Assembly (NCBI GenBank): GCA_945873305.1
Contig: CAMCCX010000014.1
Span: 1-45,605 of the forward strand
Length of the DNA: 45,605 nucleotides
From: Akkermansia muciniphila
Lineage (GTDB): Bacteria > Verrucomicrobiota > Verrucomicrobiia > Verrucomicrobiales > Akkermansiaceae
Reading direction: 5' to 3'
Part shown: positions 16,576 to 24,486 of the stretch, in pieces
How positions within the stretch are numbered: the first letter of the stretch is position 1
Layout: every line of letters starts with the position of its first letter
Position numbers and translations under genes: made by a program
Notes under the pieces: generated by a model
What the model was told of the DNA's origin: nothing
The model's input: the letters and a program-made list of their open reading frames with translations, nothing else
Databases searched by the model: none

Positions 16576-17625
16576 ATGAAAATCCTGATCACCGGCGGCG
16601 CTGGCTTCATTGGTTCCAACCTTGTGAGGCAAATCCTTGATGACACGACCCACGAGGTCGTCAACCTCGACAAACTCACCTACGCGGGAAACCTCTCGTC
16701 GCTGGACGGTTATCGGGAAAACCCGCGCCACACCTTCATCCAGGCCGACCTCTGCGATCCCGCCGCGCTGACTGAAATTTTCGCCGCGCACCGCCCGGAC
16801 GCCGTGATGCATCTCGCTGCGGAAAGCCACGTGGACCGCTCCATCGACGGCCCCGGCGACTTCATCCACACCAACATCCTCGGCACCTATCACCTGTTGC
16901 AGGCCGCCCTCGCCCACTATCGCGGACTCCCGCCCGCCCAACAGGAATCCTTCCGTTTCCTCCACGTCTCCACCGACGAGGTTTACGGCTCGCTCGGCGC
17001 GAACGATCCGGGATTTTCGGAAACCACCCCCTACTCGCCGCATTCCCCCTACTCCGCCAGCAAGGCCTCCTCGGACCACCTCGCCCGCGCCTGGTGCGAC
17101 ACTTACGGCCTGCCCGTGCTCGTGACGAACTGCTCGAACAACTACGGCCCCTATCAGTTTCCCGAGAAGCTCATTCCCGTCGTCATCCTCAAGTGCCTCC
17201 GCGGCGAGCCGATCCCGGTTTACGGCAAAGGCGAAAACATCCGCGACTGGCTTTACGTCGGCGACCATTGCACCGCGCTCCGGACCGTCCTTGAAAAGGG
17301 CGCGCCCGGAGAAACCTACAACATCGGCGGCAACAACGAGCAAACCAACCTCGATCTGGTCCGCCACATCTGCTTCCTTCTCGACGAGCTCCATCCCGGC
17401 GCGCGGCCCTACGCCTCCCTCATCACCTTTGTCACGGACCGCCCCGGCCACGACCTCCGCTACGCCATCGACCCCACCAAGATCCGCACCGAACTCGGCT
17501 GGGAACCCCGCGAAAATTTCCACACCGGCTTCCGCAAAACCATCCAGTGGTATCTCGAACACCCCGATTGGTGGCAGCAGATCCTTGACGGGACCTATCA
17601 GTTGCAGCGCTTGGGGAAATCCTGA
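16576..17625 (+). CDS. rmlB: dTDP-glucose 4,6-dehydratase RmlB
   Basis: RmlB converts dTDP-glucose to dTDP-4-keto-6-deoxyglucose with bound NAD+, the second step toward dTDP-rhamnose and other deoxysugars. The 349-residue extended-SDR protein shows the Rossmann motif GGAGFIGSN (7-15), [13 protein letters not shown] (81-93), the active-site triad STDEVYG (132-138, Asp134 and Glu135) and YSASK (Tyr159, Lys163), and the sugar-binding [17 protein letters not shown]. All dehydratase-specific residues are present, which separates it from simple epimerases. It heads a three-gene plus-strand group with rmlA (166 nt downstream) and an rmlD-like gene. No Shine-Dalgarno is seen. Confidence 0.95.
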   Translation: MKILITGGAGFIGSNLVRQILDDTTHEVVNLDKLTYAGNLSSLDGYRENPRHTFIQADLCDPAALTEIFAAHRPDAVMHLAAESHVDRSIDGPGDFIHTNILGTYHLLQAALAHYRGLPPAQQESFRFLHVSTDEVYGSLGANDPGFSETTPYSPHSPYSASKASSDHLARAWCDTYGLPVLVTNCSNNYGPYQFPEKLIPVVILKCLRGEPIPVYGKGENIRDWLYVGDHCTALRTVLEKGAPGETYNIGGNNEQTNLDLVRHICFLLDELHPGARPYASLITFVTDRPGHDLRYAIDPTKIRTELGWEPRENFHTGFRKTIQWYLEHPDWWQQILDGTYQLQRLGKS

Positions 17626-17791
17626 TTCCCCCGCCAACGTTGAGCCGCCGAGCTCACCTCAGCCGGGCGCGATGCTTCTGACCGGGAAGCAATCGGGGCG
17701 ACACATTTCTCGACTTCACTCGAGGTTGCCGCTATGTTGGCAAGCTGTAGGTCTTCCAAGTCCTCGCTTTCCACCTTCCCCCGGATCTATC

Positions 17792-18664
17792 ATGAAAGGC
17801 ATCATTCTCGCAGGCGGCGCGGGGTCGCGGCTTTATCCCCTCACCCTCGTCGCGAGCAAGCAGCTGCAGCCGGTTTACGACAAGCCGATGATCTATCACC
17901 CGCTGACCACCTTGATCGAAGGCGGCATCCGGGACATCTGCCTCATCTCCACGCCCCACGACCTGCCGCGCTTCCGGCAGCTTCTCGGCGACGGCTCGCG
18001 CATGGGAATTTCCATCGACTACCGCGAGCAGGCCAGGCCCGCGGGCATCGCGCAGGCGTTTCTCATCGCGGCGTCCTTCATCGGAAACGAGGCCGTCGCG
18101 CTGATCCTCGGAGACAACATCTTCCACGGCGCTGACTTTGCCGCCGCCTTCTGCCAGTTCGAGCGCGGAGCGACCATCTTCGGCTATCAAGTGCTCGATC
18201 CGGAGCGCTACGGAGTGGTCGAATTCGACGGCTCGGGCAAAGCCGTTTCCATCGAGGAAAAGCCCGTCACTCCCAAAAGCAACTACGCCGTCCCCGGACT
18301 TTATATCCATGACAGCGAAGTCGTCTCCATCGCCGAAAACCTCGAGCCCTCCGCCCGCGGCGAGTTGGAAATCACCGCCGTGAACATGGAGTATCTCACG
18401 CGCGGCACCCTCCGCGTCGAGAAACTCCACCGCGGCATGGCATGGCTGGACGCCGGGACCAGCACCTCGCTGCATGACGCGAGCGCTTACGTCCAGACCA
18501 TCGAAAAGCGCACCGGCACCAAGGTCGGCTGCCCGGAGGAAGCCGCCTACCGCCGCGGCTTTCTGAACCTCTCCCAGTTCGAGGAAATCGCCAACACCAT
18601 GCCGTGTTGCGAATACCGGGCCTACCTGCAAGGCGTCGTCAAGCAGGCGGGCGGCGACAGCTAA
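17792..18664 (+). CDS. rmlA: Glucose-1-phosphate thymidylyltransferase RmlA
   Basis: RmlA makes dTDP-glucose from dTTP and glucose 1-phosphate, the first step of the pathway. The 290-residue protein has the nucleotidyltransferase motif GGAGSRLYPLTLVASKQLQPVYDK split over residues 8-31, EQARPAGIAQAF, LGDNIFHG with the metal Asp, and VVEFDGSGKAVSIEEKP. The length fits the short RmlA family. An open frame extends well upstream of 17792, but the ATG there begins the conserved strand MKGIILAGG. The 166-nt gap after rmlB is not coding-like and may hold its own promoter. The downstream reductase-like gene starts 20 nt after the stop. Confidence 0.95.
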   Translation: MKGIILAGGAGSRLYPLTLVASKQLQPVYDKPMIYHPLTTLIEGGIRDICLISTPHDLPRFRQLLGDGSRMGISIDYREQARPAGIAQAFLIAASFIGNEAVALILGDNIFHGADFAAAFCQFERGATIFGYQVLDPERYGVVEFDGSGKAVSIEEKPVTPKSNYAVPGLYIHDSEVVSIAENLEPSARGELEITAVNMEYLTRGTLRVEKLHRGMAWLDAGTSTSLHDASAYVQTIEKRTGTKVGCPEEAAYRRGFLNLSQFEEIANTMPCCEYRAYLQGVVKQAGGDS

Positions 18665-18684
18665 CTTATTTCCCCCCACTCACC

Positions 18685-19635
18685 ATGATCTTGCTTCTCG
18701 GCGCCAGCGGCTACATCGGCCGGGCCTTTGAAACGGAGTTGCAACGGCGCGGCGAAACATTCCGCCCCGTCTCCCGCGCGCAGGTGGATTACACCCGCTT
18801 CGGGCCTCTCTATCAATTTCTCAGGGAAACCCAACCCGGCTTCGTCGTCAACGCCGCCGGCTACACCGGCAAGCCCAACGTGGACGCCTGTGAGAGCGCG
18901 AAAGCCGACACCCTGCGAGGTAACACGCTTTTTCCCCAGGCGCTCGCCCACGCCTGTGCCGCCTTGGAAATTCCCTGGGGCCACGTTTCCTCCGGTTGTG
19001 TGTATGTCGGCTGCCTGGTGGATTATGGCGACGGCTGGGTGGTGGAAAAAGACATGACCCGCCCCGAGTTCCGCGCCGTCGCCGCGAGCTCGCCGGAAAA
19101 AATCCGCGGCTTCGACGAGACGATGACGCCCAATTTCACCTTCAGGGAGCTGCCGTGCAGCTTCTACAGCGGCACCAAGGCGCTCGGCGAGGAAGCCATC
19201 CATGACACCGGCCAAAGCTATATCTGGCGACTCCGCATCCCCTTCGACGGCATCGACAATCCGCGCAACTATCTGTCCAAAATCCTGCGTTACGCCAAGG
19301 TTTACAACAACTTCAACTCACTCTCCCACCGCGCCGACTATGTGAACGCCTGCCTCGACAGCTGGCTTCATAAAATCCCCTTCGGCACCTATAACATCAC
19401 CAATCCGGGATACATTTCCACCACCGAGGTTCTCGATATGATCCAATCCGTCCTCAAGCCTGCCCGCGAATTTTCCTTCTGGGAGAGCGACGCGGATTTC
19501 TACGCCACCGGGGCCATCACTCCCCGCTCCAACTGCATCATGGACACCGGCAAACTCACCGGAGCCGGCATCCACATCCGCCCCGTGCGCGAGGCGCTCA
19601 GCAGCTCGTTGGAAAACTGGACGCCCGCGCAGTGA
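18685..19635 (+). CDS. RmlD-superfamily reductase resembling plant NRS/ER (3,5-epimerase/4-reductase)
   Basis: A 316-residue extended SDR with GASGYIGRAF (7-16), VNAAGYTGKPNVDACE (55-70) and the catalytic pair Tyr161/Lys165 in FYSGTKALGEE. The pathway position suggests final conversion of dTDP-4-keto-6-deoxyglucose to dTDP-rhamnose. The sequence resembles, from memory, plant NRS/ER (UER1) more than bacterial RmlD: SSGCVYVG (103-110) has a Cys (105) where RmlD has STDYVF, and NPRNYLSKILRY and GTYNITNPGYIS match plant NPRNFITKITRY and GIYNFTNPGVVS. Plant NRS/ER performs both the epimerase and reductase steps, so this enzyme could replace RmlC plus RmlD; no rmlC is present here. The ATG at 18685 starts the Rossmann fold. 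Confidence 0.8.
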   Translation: MILLLGASGYIGRAFETELQRRGETFRPVSRAQVDYTRFGPLYQFLRETQPGFVVNAAGYTGKPNVDACESAKADTLRGNTLFPQALAHACAALEIPWGHVSSGCVYVGCLVDYGDGWVVEKDMTRPEFRAVAASSPEKIRGFDETMTPNFTFRELPCSFYSGTKALGEEAIHDTGQSYIWRLRIPFDGIDNPRNYLSKILRYAKVYNNFNSLSHRADYVNACLDSWLHKIPFGTYNITNPGYISTTEVLDMIQSVLKPAREFSFWESDADFYATGAITPRSNCIMDTGKLTGAGIHIRPVREALSSSLENWTPAQ

Positions 19636-19684
19636 TCCCGCCGTTCTTGCCCATCATTCGACGCTGCCAGAGATGGCGCGGACC

Positions 19685-20257
19685 TCAATACTCGCCTTCC
19701 AGGCAGAGCCGCAATTGGCGGGTGGTTTTCGGCTGGTCGCGGTCCCAAGCGTTGAGGAAGCCACGGATTTCAGCGAGAAGCGCCTCGCAATGCTTGTTCC
19801 ACTTGGCCGAGCCGCGCAGGACCATCGAGCTCTCGCGCAGGCCGATGAAGTGGATTTCCTCGGCTCCCGCGGTGCGCAAGTCGCCGAGCTCGAAGCGGAG
19901 AGTCTCGAAGAACGCCAGCTCGAAACCGTTTCCCGCCTCCATCGCCGCGCGGACGAGCGATACCGTGACCGGCGGTGCGAGCGGTTCGAGTTTCTCGGCG
20001 ATGCGCTCGCAGCCGATCTTCACCAACATTTTCCGCATCCGCTCAAACAGCTCTTCGAGGCTCAACAGCTTGAGCGGGCACTTGGTTTCCAAATATTTCA
20101 CGATGCCGCTGCGAATGTCGGCGACGAAGGGGAAATCCTCGTGATCCGCCGCCAAGGCGGCCCTCTCCAAGGCGACATCCAGCCACGCGGTGTCATAATC
20201 GATCACTTGATAGCGTCCGATTTGGAGGGCAGGTCGATTGCCGATGAGGGAGATCAC
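19685..20257 (-). CDS. Protein of unknown function next to nrdR
   Basis: A 190-residue soluble protein, strongly coding-like by codon use, without signal peptide or membrane helix. It mixes helical and strand segments; notable are RYQVIDYDTAWLDVALERAA near the N-terminus, a helical middle (LSLEELFERMRKMLVKIGCERIAEKLEPL) and a Trp/Arg-containing C-terminus. I do not recognise the family. It follows nrdR by 74 nt on the same strand, so the two may be co-transcribed, and it converges with the rml group across 49 nt. No zinc or nucleotide motif was identified. Confidence 0.65.
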   Translation of the reverse strand: MISLIGNRPALQIGRYQVIDYDTAWLDVALERAALAADHEDFPFVADIRSGIVKYLETKCPLKLLSLEELFERMRKMLVKIGCERIAEKLEPLAPPVTVSLVRAAMEAGNGFELAFFETLRFELGDLRTAGAEEIHFIGLRESSMVLRGSAKWNKHCEALLAEIRGFLNAWDRDQPKTTRQLRLCLEGEY

Positions 20258-20331
20258 AGGGGAGTTCTTTGGAAGAAAAAGGCGAGTGGGTGGGGGATTG
20301 GTGAAACAGCTGGGGTGGGTGAAAAAACCGG

Positions 20332-20823
20332 TCAGTCTTTAAACAAGCGCCGCTGGAAGGGATCGCGGGCGGCGCGGCGGGAGAGCGACTGGATCTCCTG
20401 GATGAATTCGTTGACGTCCTCGAACTGGCGGTAAACCGAAACGTAACGGACGTAGGCGACCGGATCGATCTGATGGAGCTTGTCCATCACCTTGCCGCCG
20501 ATGATGGCGGACGGCACCTCGCTGACGTGGTCCTTGTGTAGGTCCGTTAGGATTTCCTCCACCGCGCGGTCCAGCCGGTCCATCGGCACCGGGCGCTTCT
20601 CGCAGGCTTTGATCAGCCCGCTCATGAGCTTCTCGCGGTTGAGCGCCTCGCGGGTCCCGTCGCGCTTGACCACCCGCAGCTCGGTGCGCTCGATCTGCTC
20701 GTAAGTCGTGTAGCGATAGCCGCATTTCAGGCACTCGCGGCGACGACGGATCGAGGTCCCGTCCTTCGCCGATCGCGAATCGAGGACCTTGTCTTTGAGA
20801 GAACCACATTGGACGCAACGCAT
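20332..20823 (-). CDS. nrdR: Transcriptional repressor NrdR
   Basis: NrdR represses ribonucleotide reductase genes in response to the ATP/dATP balance. The 163-residue protein has the N-terminal zinc ribbon with Cys3, Cys6, Cys31 and Cys34 (MRCVQCGS, ECLKCGYRYTTYE) and an ATP-cone domain from about residue 49 to 139 (VVKRDGTREALNREKLMSGL). Length and start match the family. The start is divergent from nothing nearby; upstream on the minus strand TTGACG (20878-20873) may be a -35 element. No nrd gene is in the window, so its target lies elsewhere. Confidence 0.96.
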   Translation of the reverse strand: MRCVQCGSLKDKVLDSRSAKDGTSIRRRRECLKCGYRYTTYEQIERTELRVVKRDGTREALNREKLMSGLIKACEKRPVPMDRLDRAVEEILTDLHKDHVSEVPSAIIGGKVMDKLHQIDPVAYVRYVSVYRQFEDVNEFIQEIQSLSRRAARDPFQRRLFKD

Positions 20824-20951
20824 GGAAAGATGTGAGAAGCAACGTCGCGGATCCTAAGACTGCATGTGGTAGCGTCAATCCGAAAACTACGGTGTATTTA
20901 GTAGCCAGCCGCGAAAGATCGGGAAATCCAAAGGGAAGATTTTTGAAAAAA

Positions 20952-21012
20952 GTGTCCCGGCTGTCTCAGCCGGGAGCGGACCCCGAAGAACCGGCTGAGA
21001 CAGCCGGGACAC
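20952..21012. repeat. Inverted pair of hairpin repeats; likely lspA terminator
   Basis: Two perfect 22-bp arms (20952-20973 and 20991-21012) are inverted around a 17-nt spacer, and each arm itself contains an 8-bp hairpin, CCCGGCTG / CAGCCGGG with loop AGA. The same unit occurs singly at 35645-35667. Read on the minus strand the pair begins 8 nt after the lspA stop and is followed by a six-T run, as in an intrinsic terminator. The inverted-pair structure resembles a REPIN formed from two REP units, but no RAYT transposase gene is in the window. Confidence 0.8.
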
Positions 21013-21020
21013 ATTCTGCC

Positions 21021-21608
21021 TCAGGCTTGCGCCTTCTTCTTCGCGAGCTGCTCGTCGCGGACGCCGCCGATGAATAGCAGAAACGCGGCGATGCAGATGC
21101 ACGAGTCCGCCACGTTGAAGGCCGGCCACCAGCCGCCGCTTGAGGGGATGAGCTTGTCGTAGAGAGGAAGCTTGATGGCGATGAAATCGACGACATAGCC
21201 TTCTGACAGACGGTGCCAGAAACTGGCGGACTTGAACTCGTCCAACAGAAATCCTTGGACCAACCGGTCGGTGAGATTTCCAAAAATTCCGCAGAGTAGC
21301 AGGGCGACGGCGACCTTGGAGAGCGGATGACTGAACGCGCCCTTTTTCCAGAAAATGCGGATCATCGTCAGCGCGAGGATCGGCACGAAAAGGAACACGA
21401 CGGGTGCCCATGCCGTGCCGTTGCCGAAGCCGAACGCGACGCCCTGGTTGTGCACGCGGACGAGGTGGAAGACGTTTGAAATGACCGGCAGATCGAATGC
21501 CTGATCCGACCACGGCGGCGGGAATTTCCCGATGGTCCAGAACTTCGTGACCTGGTCGAGCACGTAGAGCGGGAGGGTGAGGAAGAGCAGGAGCTTGGGA
21601 AAAGTCAT
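21021..21608 (-). CDS. lspA: Lipoprotein signal peptidase LspA
   Basis: Signal peptidase II cleaves lipid-modified prolipoproteins at the inner membrane. The 195-residue protein has four predicted membrane helices and both catalytic aspartates, Asp114 in GNLTDRL and Asp168 in FNVADSCI, together with VHNQGVAFGFGN, a family hallmark at 52-63. It is slightly longer than usual (about 160-170), through a loop near 125-160 and a charged C-terminal tail. It follows ileS by 32 nt, the same ileS-lspA pairing found in proteobacteria. A 13-bp palindrome fills the gap between the two. Confidence 0.95.
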   Translation of the reverse strand: MTFPKLLLFLTLPLYVLDQVTKFWTIGKFPPPWSDQAFDLPVISNVFHLVRVHNQGVAFGFGNGTAWAPVVFLFVPILALTMIRIFWKKGAFSHPLSKVAVALLLCGIFGNLTDRLVQGFLLDEFKSASFWHRLSEGYVVDFIAIKLPLYDKLIPSSGGWWPAFNVADSCICIAAFLLFIGGVRDEQLAKKKAQA

Positions 21609-21613
21609 GGGGC

Positions 21614-21646
21614 AAATAGGTCTTATGGGTCGTATAAGACCTATTT
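21614..21646. repeat. Perfect 13-bp palindrome between ileS and lspA
   Basis: AAATAGGTCTTAT (21614-21626) and ATAAGACCTATTT (21634-21646) are exact inverted complements separated by GGGTCGT. The element is AT-rich in a GC-rich surrounding, includes the ileS stop codon (21641-21643) and ends 5 nt before the lspA start. There is no T-run that fits a terminator. It may be an RNA hairpin that tunes lspA translation or stability, or a copy of a dispersed palindromic repeat. Confidence 0.75.
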
Positions 21647-24358
21647 ACAAACGTCGTCGCAGCGCTCGCAAAGTCCGCTCTCCACTAGCGGCTCGTGCTT
21701 GCGGCAGCGCGGGCAAAGTGAATGGTCCGTCTTGCGGGCGGTGGCGGCGAGCTCGTCGCCGAGCGTGGCGGTGAGGCCGGCGATGATGAAGAACTCGGTG
21801 GCGAAGGCGCGGTCGTTGAGCATTTCCAGCAGCGCCGCGTCGCCGGCGGGAATCGTCAGCGCGACGTCCGCCTCGTTGTTGCGGGTGAATTCCTTGGCCT
21901 GGATGCAGGCCTCGATGGCGGTCTGGATGGCGTATTTGATTTCAAATAGCCGGGCCACCTGCTTCGTCGCCTCGCCGGGCGCGAACGCGGGATTCGCCTC
22001 GGGGAAATCCTGCTCGTGGATGGTGCCGCTGGTGAAAGCCGCGTGCTCCCAAGCCTCGTCCGCCGTGAAGGCGAGGATGGGCGCGAGCAGCTTGGCGATG
22101 CTGGTGAAAATCTCATGCATCGCCGCTTGGGAAGCCGCGCGGCGCGGGGAATCCGCGGCGTCGCAATACATCCGGTCCTTGGTCGCATCGATGTAGATGG
22201 CGGAGAGATCGTGCGTGCAGAAATTATTGAGCGAGTTGAAGACCTTGCGGAATTCGTAGGCCTCATAAGCACTGCGGCACTCGGCGGTGACGGAGTGGAG
22301 GCGCTCGAGGATCCAGCGGTCGAGCAACGTGTATGAATGGACGGGACGTCCATCCCCCTTAAATCCATCGAGATTTCCCAACAGAATCCGCAGCGTGTTG
22401 CGCAGGCGGCGGTAAGGTTCCGCGACTTGCTTGAAGAGGTCTTCACCGAAGGGAACTTCGTTTTGCCAGTCCACGGAGGAAACCCACAGGCGGACGATGT
22501 CGGCACCGTATTGGTTGTAGAAGTGCGCGGCGTCGGTAGGTTTACCCGACTTGGCGGCGTCGGACTTGGAAATCTTCTTCTTGTCCTTATCGACCACGAA
22601 ACCATGGGTCATCACCGTCTTGTAAGGCGCGTGGCCGCGGTAGCCGGTGCTGAGCATCAGCGAGCTTTGGAACCACCCGCGGTGTTGGTCGGTGGCTTCC
22701 AGATAGAGATCGGCCGGGCAATGGAGCTGCGGATGCGCGTCGAGCACGGCGGCGTGCGAGCAGCCGGAATCGATCCAGACATCGAGCGTGTCGCGGCATT
22801 TTTTCACCCCGGCGGGCAGGCCTAGCAGCGCGGCGAGTTCGGCATCGGATTTTTCGAACCAAACGTTGGTGCCTTCCTTTTCGACGAGGTCGGCGACCTT
22901 GAGCGCGAGCTCGGACGAGATGATGACTTCACCGCTTTCGGAGAAGAACACCGGCAGCGGCACGCCCCAGGTGCGTTGGCGCGAGATGCACCAATCCGGG
23001 CGGGATTCGACGGTGCCGTAGATGCGGTTGCGGCCCCAGGCGGGCAGCCACTCGACCTTGTCGATCTCCGTTAGCGCCTTGCCCCGCAGCGTGTCGAGCG
23101 AGATGAAAAACTGCTCGACGGCGCGGAAGATGATCGGCGTTTTCGAGCGCCAGCAATGCGGATAGGAGTGCTTGTAAACTTCCTGGCCGAGCAAGTGGCC
23201 GCTCTCCGCGAGGATCTCGATGATGCGGGCGTTCGATTTGAAAACATGCATGCCGACGAGTTCGGCGAGGCCGGCTTCTTCGGTGAATTTCCCTTCGTTA
23301 TCGACCGGAGAAAGCACGGCGAGGCCATTTTGCTGGCCCGCCACGTAGTCATCCGCTCCGTGGCCGGGAGCGATGTGCACCGCGCCGGTGCCGGTCTCGG
23401 TGGTGACGAAATTCGCAAGGATGAGCTTGGAAGTGCGGTCCAGAAACGGGTGCCCCGCCTCGAAGCCTTCGAATTCCTTACCCTTGCTTTCACGGATCGT
23501 TTCCGCCAGCGCATAGCCGGTTTTTTCGGTGAACGCCCCGATGAGTTCGCGGACGATGACGAAGGTTTCGACCACGTCGTCCTTGATGAATTTCCCGACG
23601 ACGTAGGTGAAATCCGGATGCACGGCGATGCCGAGGTTGGCCGGCAGCGTCCATGGCGTGGTGGTCCAGATGACCATGCTGGCCTGGCCCGCGAGCTCGC
23701 CGGAGACGAGCGGGAATTTGACGAAAATCGCCGGGCTTTCCTTGTCGGCGTATTCCACTTCGGCCTCGGCGAGCGCGGTTTGCGCGCCGTAGGACCACTG
23801 GACCGGCTTCTTCGCTTGGTAGATATTGCCGTTTTCCACGAGCTTCGCGAAGACGCGCAAGATGCTCGCTTCGTAGTCGGGATTCATCGTCAGATACGGG
23901 CTGTTCCAATCGCCGAAAACCCCGAGCCGGCGGAACGAGCCGCGCTGGATGTCGATATATTTCATGGCGAACTCGGTGCAGCGGCGGCGGATTTCCGCAG
24001 GCTCCAAGCCGGCCGCTTCCTTGACCACCTTGAACTCGATCGGCAGCCCGTGGCAGTCCCAGCCCGGCACGAACGGCGCGGTGAAACCGGCCATCGTCTT
24101 GGATTTCACGACCAGATCCTTGAGCAGTTTGTTCAGCGCGGTGCCCATGTGGACGTCGCCATTCGCGAACGGCGGGCCGTCGTGGAGAATGAATTCCGGG
24201 GAATTCTGCGCGCGGCGGCGGGCGAGGATTTTCTCGTAGAGTCCGTCGTTTTCCCACTTTGCGAGGCGGGCGGGTTCGTTCTGCACCAGATCCGCGCGCA
24301 TCGGAAATGTCGTTTGCGGGAGGGTCAGGGTGTCTTTGTAATTCGGGGCGGCGCTCAT
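21641..24358 (-). CDS. ileS: Isoleucyl-tRNA synthetase
   Basis: Charges tRNA-Ile in the cytoplasm. The 905-residue class I synthetase has PPFANGDVHMGTALNKLLKDL (HIGH box as HMGT, the last His replaced by Thr), WDCHGLPIEFKV, an editing (CP1) domain around 190-390 with TTTPWTLPANLGIAV, GWFQSSL before the second motif, and KDKKKISKSDAAKSGK (KMSKS box as KISKS). The C-terminus ends in a zinc finger, CPRCRKHEPLVESGLCERC. This zinc-ended form is the bacterial type, usually mupirocin-sensitive. It starts at an ATG with no Shine-Dalgarno and is divergent from opgG. Confidence 0.97.
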   Translation of the reverse strand: MSAAPNYKDTLTLPQTTFPMRADLVQNEPARLAKWENDGLYEKILARRRAQNSPEFILHDGPPFANGDVHMGTALNKLLKDLVVKSKTMAGFTAPFVPGWDCHGLPIEFKVVKEAAGLEPAEIRRRCTEFAMKYIDIQRGSFRRLGVFGDWNSPYLTMNPDYEASILRVFAKLVENGNIYQAKKPVQWSYGAQTALAEAEVEYADKESPAIFVKFPLVSGELAGQASMVIWTTTPWTLPANLGIAVHPDFTYVVGKFIKDDVVETFVIVRELIGAFTEKTGYALAETIRESKGKEFEGFEAGHPFLDRTSKLILANFVTTETGTGAVHIAPGHGADDYVAGQQNGLAVLSPVDNEGKFTEEAGLAELVGMHVFKSNARIIEILAESGHLLGQEVYKHSYPHCWRSKTPIIFRAVEQFFISLDTLRGKALTEIDKVEWLPAWGRNRIYGTVESRPDWCISRQRTWGVPLPVFFSESGEVIISSELALKVADLVEKEGTNVWFEKSDAELAALLGLPAGVKKCRDTLDVWIDSGCSHAAVLDAHPQLHCPADLYLEATDQHRGWFQSSLMLSTGYRGHAPYKTVMTHGFVVDKDKKKISKSDAAKSGKPTDAAHFYNQYGADIVRLWVSSVDWQNEVPFGEDLFKQVAEPYRRLRNTLRILLGNLDGFKGDGRPVHSYTLLDRWILERLHSVTAECRSAYEAYEFRKVFNSLNNFCTHDLSAIYIDATKDRMYCDAADSPRRAASQAAMHEIFTSIAKLLAPILAFTADEAWEHAAFTSGTIHEQDFPEANPAFAPGEATKQVARLFEIKYAIQTAIEACIQAKEFTRNNEADVALTIPAGDAALLEMLNDRAFATEFFIIAGLTATLGDELAATARKTDHSLCPRCRKHEPLVESGLCERCDDVCK

Positions 24359-24486
24359 GACGGGGCGCGGACGCTAGCAATGGCTCCCGGTGGGGTCAAC
24401 CACGGGAAACGGCCCGGCGGATTGGTTTCCTTTGGCATGATCCCCACGCTATTGCCAAGCGGGCAGATGTCTGGCATGGGTGCGCC

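Noticed and set aside
17626-17791. Inverted repeat TTGCC/GGCAA and CTCGA repeats before rmlA
   Set aside because: Arms of five bases in a GC-rich gap are expected by chance and no promoter elements align with them.
24220-24300. IleRS HIGH box reading HMGT as a possible defect
   Set aside because: From general knowledge this variant occurs in IleRS of several bacterial groups, and the rest of the enzyme is intact.
24441-24470. Possible sigma-54 promoter TTGGCATG...TTGCC before opgG
   Set aside because: The distance between the GG and GC elements is about two bases too long for sigma-54.
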